Assembly: GCF_019173455.1 (NCBI RefSeq)
Contig: NZ_JADPQH010000001.1
Span: forward strand, 434,001 to 498,000
Source: Nesterenkonia sp. Act20
GTDB lineage: Bacteria; Actinomycetota; Actinomycetes; Actinomycetales; Micrococcaceae
Direction of reading: 5' to 3'
Length of the DNA: 64,000 bases
A model generated the notes under the pieces. The model worked only from the letters and a program-made list of their open reading frames with translations. It did no database searches and had not been told where the DNA came from. Made by a program: the position numbers and the translations under genes. Below are positions 57,105-64,000 of the stretch, one piece after another. The first letter of the stretch is position 1. Each line of letters opens with the position of its first letter.

Positions 57105-59510
57105 TCAGGGCAACGTTGAGGCCTCCAGGCCGTCCCGGTCCGCGCCGATCACCACGGTGCCGTGGATGTCCGTGCGGTACACGGCCGCACCCAGATCCTC
57201 CAGCGCGCGCAGGATCGACGCTCCCGGGTGGCCATAGCTGTTGTCTTCCCCCACCCCGATCAGCGCCACCTCGGGACGTGTCGCCTGAAGCAGCTCGGTC
57301 CCGCCGTTGGCGGCCCCGTGGTGGGCTACCTTCAGCAGATGAACCTCGGCGGGCAGGCCTTTGCCTCGGATCATGGCCGCCGCAGCCTCTTCCTCCATAT
57401 CCCCGGTGGTGAGCAGCGTGAGCGGGTCCTGGGCGGATCCCACCACACCAGGGGGCAGCTCAGGATCGCTGATCTCGAAGAAGGCCACCAGGGAGTTGTC
57501 ATTGGCCTCTGCGTGGTGCGTATCGGCGGACCAGACTCTCAACCGGACGGTCAGCTGTTCCGTATACGCCAGGGTGTCACCTGGCCGGGCGCGATGCACC
57601 GCCACGCTTGGAGGAAGTCCCGCGATCGCCGCGCTCTCAACGTCGAGGTCCCATTCTTCGCTGGCCGAGTAGAGCACCATATCGGGTTCGTCCTTCGCGA
57701 TCACCCCCTCGACACCGCCATAGTGATCTCGGTGTTCGTGAGTGACCAGCAGCGCCTCCACGGTCTGGATCTCCAACTGCGCGAGACATGCCTCGGCCAG
57801 CGACGGGTCCTCCCCGGCATCGACCACGATCCCCGCCGATTCCTGGGTGCGCACCACCAGCATGTCCCCCTGACCGACATCGCACAGCGCGACCCGCCAA
57901 GCCGCGGGAAGCTCAGGCGACACCAGCACGGCGGCAGGCAGCACCACCGCCAACATTCCCCCCGCCGCGGCGGCGAAAACTGGTGCGTGCCAGCGCCGGA
58001 ATCCTCCGACCAGGCCGATCCCCAGAATCACAGCCGCGCTGAGATAGAGAACGGTCAGCGCCACACCAAGTCCCTCTTGGGGCCACGGGGCCAGGGCCTG
58101 GGGAAGCGACGCCACAGCACGTCCGATGAGCCCCAGACATGCTGCGGCAAGTCCACTGCACCAGAGGATGACGATGGCGGCCCAGGGCAGCACCGTGGAA
58201 ATGATCGCAGCGAAGGTTCCAGGGACCGTGACGAAGGGGACGAAGGGCGCAGCCAGAAGGTTCGCCGGCACCGCATAGGTGTTCACTCCCCCCGAGAGCG
58301 GAAGCAGCACGGGGATCACGAAGAGCTGGGCAGAGAAGGCCAACGCCAGCGGAGCAGCGATCCAAGCAGGCATGAGACGTTCGAGCCTCTCCTTGATTCG
58401 AGTCCCGACGATGACGATCCCGGCCGTGGCCGCTGCAGAAAGCTGGAAGGCAGGCTCCATGGCGTAGAACGGATCCATGATCAGCAGCCCCACCACGCAG
58501 ACACAGAGCAGCGAGAATGCTGACCGTCCGCGACCCGCGAAGAGGGCCAGTGCCGAGATGCTGCCCATGACCCCTGCTCGTATCACGCTCGGCTCGGGGT
58601 GGACCAGGAACACGAAGAGCACCAGTCCGAGAAGCGCAACCGGCACGGTGGACCAGCGTGGAAGCCGCAGGAGTCGCACCAGACCCATCAGCGATCCCAT
58701 CACCAGCGCACAGTTGGCTCCGCTGACCGCGGTCAGATGGCTCAGGCCCGCTTCGCGCATCGCCTCGCTGAGGTCGGCGTCCTGGCGAGTTCGATCTCCG
58801 AGGATCAGACCCGGCAGCAGGGCCGGAGCGTCTCCGAGCGCGTGGGCCGATGCCTCGGCCGTGCCGGCGCGCAGCCGATTGAAGATGTCTGCGATCTCGC
58901 TGCGGTCGTCGGTTGGAATCCGCGTCAGGTCCTCTCCGAAGGGGAATACCATCGCGCTCGCGCGTTCACCGGGATCCGTCGGTGAGAGTCGCACCAGACC
59001 CTGGTAGCGGTGCCCAGCGGTGAAGGGCTCCTCGTCTTCGGTGGCCGCCGCGAGTATGACCACCGGAGCGTCGACCAGAGTAGGGGCGGACTCTCCCGGC
59101 CACTGCGCCTGTTCCACCACGGCCTGGGCCAGGACCTGGTCCTCGCCGTCGAACCCCGTCCCCACCAGGGTTCTCGGCTGTCCCATGATTCTGACGGTCA
59201 CGGTCACCGGCGCCTCGGACTGAACCGCTTCCTCCCAACCTCGGTCGCTCAACTCTCGACCCTGTGCGCCCGCAGTCAGCGCCACCAGGCCGGCCACGAC
59301 GCAGCACAGCAGCACGTGCAGCGGCACGACGTCGGCGACAAGCCGGTTCAGCAGGCACGCCGTCGCGGTCAGCAGTGCCCCGGCCAGAACCAATGTCCAA
59401 CCCAGTTGAAGTGCCTGTCCCCACTCGAGGTGAACCGCCGCCAACCCTGCCGCCCATGCCGACAGCGCCGTCGGAAGCAGTCGCAGGTCCAGGGGCCGGC
59501 GGTCCTTCAC
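57105..59510 (-). CDS. comEC: ComEC/Rec2 DNA-uptake channel protein
   Basis: An 801-residue membrane protein. The N-terminal part has hydrophobic helices and an OB-like region, the centre has the competence domain (LILGDRTRQDADLSEAMREAGLSHLTAVSGANCALVMG) with about ten helices, and the C-terminus is an MBL-fold domain (VTHEHRDHYGGVEGV, THHAEANDNSLVAFFE, VAHHGAANGGTELLQATRP). It forms the channel that takes one DNA strand into the cytosol. GTG start overlaps the comEA stop (GTGA). Confidence 0.94.
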   Translation of the reverse strand: MKDRRPLDLRLLPTALSAWAAGLAAVHLEWGQALQLGWTLVLAGALLTATACLLNRLVADVVPLHVLLCCVVAGLVALTAGAQGRELSDRGWEEAVQSEAPVTVTVRIMGQPRTLVGTGFDGEDQVLAQAVVEQAQWPGESAPTLVDAPVVILAAATEDEEPFTAGHRYQGLVRLSPTDPGERASAMVFPFGEDLTRIPTDDRSEIADIFNRLRAGTAEASAHALGDAPALLPGLILGDRTRQDADLSEAMREAGLSHLTAVSGANCALVMGSLMGLVRLLRLPRWSTVPVALLGLVLFVFLVHPEPSVIRAGVMGSISALALFAGRGRSAFSLLCVCVVGLLIMDPFYAMEPAFQLSAAATAGIVIVGTRIKERLERLMPAWIAAPLALAFSAQLFVIPVLLPLSGGVNTYAVPANLLAAPFVPFVTVPGTFAAIISTVLPWAAIVILWCSGLAAACLGLIGRAVASLPQALAPWPQEGLGVALTVLYLSAAVILGIGLVGGFRRWHAPVFAAAAGGMLAVVLPAAVLVSPELPAAWRVALCDVGQGDMLVVRTQESAGIVVDAGEDPSLAEACLAQLEIQTVEALLVTHEHRDHYGGVEGVIAKDEPDMVLYSASEEWDLDVESAAIAGLPPSVAVHRARPGDTLAYTEQLTVRLRVWSADTHHAEANDNSLVAFFEISDPELPPGVVGSAQDPLTLLTTGDMEEEAAAAMIRGKGLPAEVHLLKVAHHGAANGGTELLQATRPEVALIGVGEDNSYGHPGASILRALEDLGAAVYRTDIHGTVVIGADRDGLEASTLP

Positions 59511-60346
59511 CAGGTGACCAGGCCTTCCACGTCGGCCAGGATGACCGGACCGATGCCGCTGACCGCGGCCAGCTCCTCCAGGGACCCGAAGGGTCCGTTG
59601 GTCTCCCGGTGGGCGATGATCCGCTCGGAGAGGGCGGGCCCGATTCCCGGCAGCTCGTCCAGGGTCTGGGCATCGGCGGTGTTGAGGTTGATCAGCTCGG
59701 TGGGTCCTTGGACCGAGGAGCCGGTCTGTTCCGGCGCCCGACCCACACCGGGCGCAGGATTCTGCGCCTGTCCCGGTGGCCCGGCGCCGCTCTTGAGCTC
59801 CTCTGGTGTGGGCACCCAGATCAACGTGCCGTCCTGTACCGGCGCCGCAAGGTTCAGTCCTCCCGCATCGGCCTCCTTGGTCATGCCTCCGGCCGCCTCG
59901 ATCGCCTCGTGCACCCGGGATCCAGGAGGCAGCTCCACCACACCGGGAGCTTTGACCGCGCCGCTGACGTGCACCACCGATTCCCCGACCTCTTCGGTGC
60001 CGGACTCCGAGATGTTCAGACCTGCACTGTCCGGCGCTTGAGATGGCGCAGCACCATTTACGTGTCCGGGAGCATCCTCGGAGTCACCCCGCGCGGCCCC
60101 GGCGGACGCAGCACCATCGCCCGTCTCGGGCGCGCCCGTGACCAGCGTCGGCGGTTCCGGCACCGGCGCGGAGGCGGACCGCGTGCTCGTGGACCAGGAG
60201 ACCGCCAGCCATGCGAGCAGGGCGATGACGATCACGATCACTGCGGTCAGTCGCATGCCGATGCGGGCGGGAGCGGCGTGGGCAGCCTCGCGCTGCGCCC
60301 GCAGGCGCTCCCGACGTGACAGCTCGTCCTCCGGCCATGCCTCCAT
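59507..60346 (-). CDS. comEA: ComEA competence DNA-binding protein
   Basis: A 279-residue exported protein with one N-terminal membrane helix (LTAVIVIVIALLAWLAVSW). A SLBB domain (VHVSGAVKAPGVVELPPGSRVHEAIEAAGGMTKEADAGGLNLAAPVQDGTLIWVPT) is followed by a C-terminal helix-hairpin-helix pair (INLNTADAQTLDELPGIGPALSERIIAHRETNGPFGSLEELAAVSGIGP). It binds incoming double-stranded DNA for ComEC. The ATG follows TAGCCT (60358-60353, minus strand) by 6 nt, so the mRNA is probably leaderless. Confidence 0.94.
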   Translation of the reverse strand: MEAWPEDELSRRERLRAQREAAHAAPARIGMRLTAVIVIVIALLAWLAVSWSTSTRSASAPVPEPPTLVTGAPETGDGAASAGAARGDSEDAPGHVNGAAPSQAPDSAGLNISESGTEEVGESVVHVSGAVKAPGVVELPPGSRVHEAIEAAGGMTKEADAGGLNLAAPVQDGTLIWVPTPEELKSGAGPPGQAQNPAPGVGRAPEQTGSSVQGPTELINLNTADAQTLDELPGIGPALSERIIAHRETNGPFGSLEELAAVSGIGPVILADVEGLVTW

Positions 60347-60352
60347 GCGCTC

Positions 60353-60358
60353 AGGCTA
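60353..60358 (-). promoter_or_regulatory. -10 box for the comEA-comEC operon
   Basis: TAGCCT on the minus strand lies six bases before the comEA ATG at 60346. Confidence 0.5.
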
Positions 60359-60484
60359 GGGCGCGGCGGATCCAGCGCGGACGCGAACCTCGTCTCTGTG
60401 CGTGAGACCGCCCGGCGTCGTCGTGGGCACCGCGCTGGGGAAAACTCGCTCAGCGCTCAGTCGGGGAACAAGACCTCGCCGACG

Positions 60485-60539
60485 GGATCAGGGCGTGGGG
60501 GTCAGAGCGAGAGGATCAGGGCGTGGGGCTCAGCGAGAC
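60485..60539. repeat. 28-bp tandem duplication covering the degV stop codon
   Basis: GGATCAGGGCGTGGGG plus about 11 more bases is repeated at 60485-60512 and 60513-60539 with few differences. The DegV stop codon lies in the second copy (in gene orientation the duplicated DNA follows it). Confidence 0.8.
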
Positions 60540-61502
60540 AGCAAGGGCCCCGAGACCGAGGTGTGCGCCCAGCGCGGGGGGAAGAGCAACCACGGGGATA
60601 GGCGTCGCGGAGAGGGGCTCCAGTGCTTCTGCAAGCTGCAGTGCCTGCAGATCGTTTCCGAATCCGTGGACGGCGATTCGGGGGAACTGCATCGACTGGG
60701 CCTGCTCGGTGACTCGCACCTGAAGCCGTTCCAGCGCGCGGACCATGGTGCGGGGGCGCTCCACAGGGTGGATCTCACCGTCGACCAGCTGCAGGAGCGG
60801 CTTGACCCAGAGCAGACCACCGATCAAGGTCGCCATGGCGTTGATCCGCCCGCCGCGGCGCAGCTGGTCCAGCTGAGACAGCACGAAGAGTGACTCCGAG
60901 TCCCGCGCGGTGCGGGCCGCCGACTCCGCCACCGCCGAGAGGGTTCCACCGAGCTGTGCGGTCATCGCGGCGTCGATCACGCTGTGACCCAGTGCGAGCC
61001 CCGCCTGCGCGGAGTCCACCACGGTCACCGGGAAGTCCAGCTGACCGGCGGCGAGACGCGCGGCCTCCACGGTCCCGGAGAGGCGGGCCGAGAGGTGGAT
61101 CGAGACCACGCCGGCGTAGCCCTGGTCCTTGAGCTCCTGGTAGGACTCCAGCAGCCGGCCCGGCGAAGGGCGGGAGGTGCGCACCTCCGTGCCCTGGGCG
61201 AGGGCCAGCGGAAGGTCCCGGTCCAGTTCGGCGCTGGTCTCCGGGTAGATCTGTCCGCCGATCATCACCGGGATCGGCACGGCCACGATATTGGCGCCCA
61301 CCTGGCCGAGCAGAACCTCCTGGGTGCGGCGATCCACCGGAAGCGAGCAGGAGGAATCCGTGACCACCGCGATCCGCCCCTTCTTGCGACGCAGATTCGG
61401 CTTGCGCCCCGGCAGCGCCGCTCGGCGGCGCAGCAGCTCCGCCTCGACGGCACTGCGCCATCGGGCCAGGCTCTGCTGGCAGCGTTCCGGCGGGGCGGTC
61501 AT
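60516..61502 (-). CDS. DegV family fatty-acid-binding protein
   Basis: A 328-residue DegV protein. IAVVTDSSCSLPVD, EVRTSRPSPGRLLESYQELKDQGYAGVVSIHLSARLSGTVEAARLAA and a C-terminal LIGGLLWVKPLLQLVDGEIHPVERPRTMVRAL, then IAVHGFGND, are the two-domain DegV pattern. Homologues (FakB) carry a fatty acid to a kinase FakA for phospholipid synthesis; a FakA gene is not present here. The ATG at 61502 lies 7 nt after the leuS stop; a TTG at 61508 is possible. Confidence 0.92.
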   Translation of the reverse strand: MTAPPERCQQSLARWRSAVEAELLRRRAALPGRKPNLRRKKGRIAVVTDSSCSLPVDRRTQEVLLGQVGANIVAVPIPVMIGGQIYPETSAELDRDLPLALAQGTEVRTSRPSPGRLLESYQELKDQGYAGVVSIHLSARLSGTVEAARLAAGQLDFPVTVVDSAQAGLALGHSVIDAAMTAQLGGTLSAVAESAARTARDSESLFVLSQLDQLRRGGRINAMATLIGGLLWVKPLLQLVDGEIHPVERPRTMVRALERLQVRVTEQAQSMQFPRIAVHGFGNDLQALQLAEALEPLSATPIPVVALPPALGAHLGLGALAVSLSPTP

Positions 61503-61509
61503 CGGCAAC

Positions 61510-64000
61510 TCAGCCCGTCACGACGTTCACCAGCTTTGGGGCGCGCACGATCACCTTGCGCACTCCCCCGCCTTCGGTGATGTAGCGCTGGATCTTCGGC
61601 AGCGCCAGCGCCTGGGTCTGCAGCTCATCTTCTGTGATGTCTGCCGGAACCTCGATCTTGTCGCGCAGCTTGCCCTTGACCTGGATCACCGCGGTGACGG
61701 TGTCCTGCACGAGCAGCGACTCGTCCACAACCGGCCAGGACGAGTTCGCCACCGAGGGCTCGTGGCCGAGCATGGCCCACATGTCCTCGGCGGTGTAGGG
61801 CGCCACCAGGGAAAGGATCTGCGCGGTGACCTCAGCAGCCTCCCGCACGGCAGGATCGGCCGCGCCGGCGCCGGTGTCGATCTCCTTGCGCGCCGCGTTG
61901 ACCAGCTCCATGACCCGTGCGATCACCACATTGAACTTCTTGTCCTCCACCAGGTGAGCGGCGTCCTGGACGGTACGGTGCGTGACTGCGCGCAGACCGG
62001 CCGCGCCGGTGGAGGGATCAACGCCCGTGGCGGAGGTGACGTCCTGGGCGACGCGCCAGGCGCGGGCCAGGAACTTCGCGGAGCCCGCTGGTGAGACGTC
62101 TGCCCAGTCCACGTCGTCCTCGGGCGGCCCGGCGAACACCATGGTCAGCCGCACAGCGTCCACTCCATAGGCGTCGAGCTGCTCGCCGAGATTCACGCCA
62201 TTGCCCAAGGACTTGGACATGGCCTTGCCGCCGTTGAGCACCTGGCCCTGGTTCAGCAGCGCCTTGAACGGCTCGGTGAAGTTCACCAGGCCCAGGTCGA
62301 AGAGCACCTTGGTGAAGAAGCGTGAGTAGAGCAGGTGCAGGATGGCGTGTTCCACGCCGCCCACATACTGATCCACCGGGAGCCACTTGTTGATCTCCTC
62401 GCTCGGGAAGATCTCTTGGCTGTTGTTCGGGTCGATATAGCGCAGGTAATACCAGGAGGAGTCCACGAAGGTGTCCATGGTGTCGGTGTCGCGAGTGGCG
62501 GCTCCGCCGCAGGAGGGGCAGTCCACGTTGACCCAGTCAGCGGCTCCGGCCAGCGGAGACTTGCCCTTGGGCGCGAGCTGTTCGCCGCGCATGCCGGTGG
62601 GCAGCGTGACCGGGAGCTGGTCCTCGGGCACCGGGACCTCGCCGCAGGCCTGGCAGTGGATGATCGGGATCGGGGCACCCCAGAAGCGCTGGCGGGAGAG
62701 CAGCCAGTCGCGCAGCCGGTAGTTGACCTTGGCCTCGCCGACGCTGTTCTCAGCCAGCACCTCGATGGCGCGGGTGATCGCGGCGTCCTTGCCCAGGCCC
62801 TCCCAGGCCGGGGAGTTCACGGCCGTCCCTTCCCCGGCGGTGGCGGTGCCGGTCTCGGCGGGATCCTCATCCCCGGTGTCCACGACCACGCGGATCTGCA
62901 GTCCCATGGTCTTGGCGAACTCCAGGTCACGCTGGTCATGGGCGGGCACGCCCATCACCGCGCCGGTGCCGTAGTCGGCGAGCACGTAGTCCGAGGCCCA
63001 GAGCGGCAGCTCTTCGCCGGTGATCGGGTGGATCGCGTAGCGGCCCAGGAACACACCGGTGCGCTCCCGCTCGGCCGACTGGCGTTCGATGTCGGAGACG
63101 CTGCCCAGCGCCGCCCGGTAGGACTCCAGCTCGGCGCGCTGTCCTTCGGTGACCAGGTCCATGGCCAGGTCGGCGTCGGCGGCGACCACCATGAAGGTGA
63201 CCCCGTAGAGCGTGTCAGGACGGGTGGTGAAGACCTCCACCGGGGCATGGTCTGCGCCGTCTGAAGCCGGCTTGATCTCATAGCGCACAGAGGCGCCGGT
63301 GGAACGCCCGATCCAGTTGCGCTGCATGGAGAGCACCCGGTCGGGCCAGTGGCCCTTGAGCTGTTCCATGTCTTCGAGCAGCCGGTCGGCGTAGTCGGTG
63401 ATCTTGAAGTACCACTGGTTCAGAGACTTCTTGATCACCGCGGTGCCGCAGCGTTCACAGGCGCCGTCGACGACCTGCTCATTGGCCAGCACGGTCTGGT
63501 CCTTCGGGCACCAGTTGACCGGGGAGTCCTTCTTGTACGCGAGGCCCTTGTTGTAGAACTGCAGGAACAGCCACTGGGTCCACCGGTAGTAGGACTCATC
63601 CGAGGTGTGCAGCCGGCGGGTCCAGTCGGCGCTGATGCCGTAGCGCTTGAAGGAGGCCGCCTGGGTCTCGATGTTCGCGTAGGTCCAGTCGGCAGGGTGC
63701 GCATCGTTCTTGATCGCGGCGTTCTCGGCGGGCAGCCCGAAGGAGTCCCAGCCGATCGGGTGCAGCACGTTGTAGCCGCGCAGCCTCGCGTAGCGGGCCG
63801 GGATGTCGCCGATCGCGAAGGCCTCGGCGTGGCCCATATGCAGATCACCGGAGGGGTACGGGAACATGTCCAGCACGTACTTCTTCTCCCGCGTATCGGC
63901 AGGATCCACCACGAAGGTGCCCTGTTCCTCCCAGAGGGGCAGCCAGCGCGCTTCCATCTCCTGGAAGGAGTACAGCTTCTTCTCCCCACCCTCCGCGGCA
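61510..64000 (-). CDS. leuS: Leucyl-tRNA synthetase (5' end beyond window)
   Basis: About 830 residues of the class I synthetase that charges tRNA-Leu; the start lies past 64000, and the visible N-terminus [28 protein letters not shown] is normal. Motifs: [14 protein letters not shown] (HIGH), the editing domain with [18 protein letters not shown], an [15 protein letters not shown] loop, and a zinc-like site with [12 protein letters not shown] and CPSC. It is upstream of degV by 7 bp and may be co-transcribed with it. Confidence 0.97.
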   Translation of the reverse strand, partial: AAEGGEKKLYSFQEMEARWLPLWEEQGTFVVDPADTREKKYVLDMFPYPSGDLHMGHAEAFAIGDIPARYARLRGYNVLHPIGWDSFGLPAENAAIKNDAHPADWTYANIETQAASFKRYGISADWTRRLHTSDESYYRWTQWLFLQFYNKGLAYKKDSPVNWCPKDQTVLANEQVVDGACERCGTAVIKKSLNQWYFKITDYADRLLEDMEQLKGHWPDRVLSMQRNWIGRSTGASVRYEIKPASDGADHAPVEVFTTRPDTLYGVTFMVVAADADLAMDLVTEGQRAELESYRAALGSVSDIERQSAERERTGVFLGRYAIHPITGEELPLWASDYVLADYGTGAVMGVPAHDQRDLEFAKTMGLQIRVVVDTGDEDPAETGTATAGEGTAVNSPAWEGLGKDAAITRAIEVLAENSVGEAKVNYRLRDWLLSRQRFWGAPIPIIHCQACGEVPVPEDQLPVTLPTGMRGEQLAPKGKSPLAGAADWVNVDCPSCGGAATRDTDTMDTFVDSSWYYLRYIDPNNSQEIFPSEEINKWLPVDQYVGGVEHAILHLLYSRFFTKVLFDLGLVNFTEPFKALLNQGQVLNGGKAMSKSLGNGVNLGEQLDAYGVDAVRLTMVFAGPPEDDVDWADVSPAGSAKFLARAWRVAQDVTSATGVDPSTGAAGLRAVTHRTVQDAAHLVEDKKFNVVIARVMELVNAARKEIDTGAGAADPAVREAAEVTAQILSLVAPYTAEDMWAMLGHEPSVANSSWPVVDESLLVQDTVTAVIQVKGKLRDKIEVPADITEDELQTQALALPKIQRYITEGGGVRKVIVRAPKLVNVVTG

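Noticed and set aside
1-64000. CRISPR arrays, insertion sequences, prophage genes
   Set aside because: None seen: no regularly spaced repeats, transposases, integrases or phage structural genes.

Overview
The window is high-GC DNA from a Gram-positive actinobacterium, most likely a member of the Micrococcales (a Nesterenkonia/Micrococcaceae-like genome is my best guess). That rests on gene content: two type I glutamine synthetases with a GlnE adenylyltransferase, polyphosphate glucokinase, a resuscitation-promoting factor, an actinobacterial DnaE2 with a DUF6504 partner, a LexA box of the TCGAAC-type, and many genes whose ATG or GTG lies 6-8 nt after a TANNNT -10 box (leaderless promoters). 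There is no insertion sequence, prophage, CRISPR array or rRNA. One tRNA (Val, anticodon TAC) is present.

Layout. 1-5 kb: end of a STAS/RsbW anti-sigma pair, an MBL hydrolase, a flavin reductase, and an acetyl-CoA hydrolase/CoA-transferase overlapping a fused ASCH-ATP-grasp gene. 5-7.5 kb: a SatD-like regulator with its membrane partner and own operator, then an RDD/EamA membrane pair. 7.7-18 kb: nitrogen assimilation (glnA; glnA2-glnE), interrupted by a decayed alpha-xylosidase fragment next to an intact GH1 beta-glucosidase, a luciferase-like oxidoreductase and a DJ-1/PfpI protein. 18-25 kb: panB, MFS, map, ppgK, tRNA-Val, small membrane proteins, a TPR protein and a secreted NlpC/P60 hydrolase with a long structured leader. 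25-34 kb: cinA, aldo/keto reductase, DUF1540, DUF2243-CtaG, methyltransferase, SdpI-like protein, a second methionine aminopeptidase divergent from an XRE regulator, an ion-channel homologue with an aberrant selectivity filter, SDR/SnoaL and SRAP.

34-46 kb: an MFS exporter and its ArsR-type regulator (frameshifted), bracketed by two near-identical 74-75 bp palindromic repeats; a formate/nitrite-family channel; and a DNA-repair block (Ada/AlkA fusion and ogt, convergent with dnaE2-DUF6504 behind an SOS box). 46-54 kb: NCS2 purine permease, SDR, a membrane protein/XRE pair, a copper P1B-ATPase (CPH type) with a CsoR-like operator and an internal frameshift, and an Lrp-CynX-type transporter pair. 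54-64 kb: a secreted Rpf-LysM protein, a GH26 lipoprotein, and a minus-strand run leuS, degV, comEA, comEC.

The window is mostly housekeeping with accessory islands. Its most unusual signals are the duplicated palindromic element around the ArsR/MFS locus, the ASCH-ATP-grasp fusion, the filter-less channel homologue, the XRE/second-MAP divergon, and three decayed or frameshifted genes (GH31, ArsR, CopB). All functional calls come from reading translated sequence and remembered family motifs; no database search was run.
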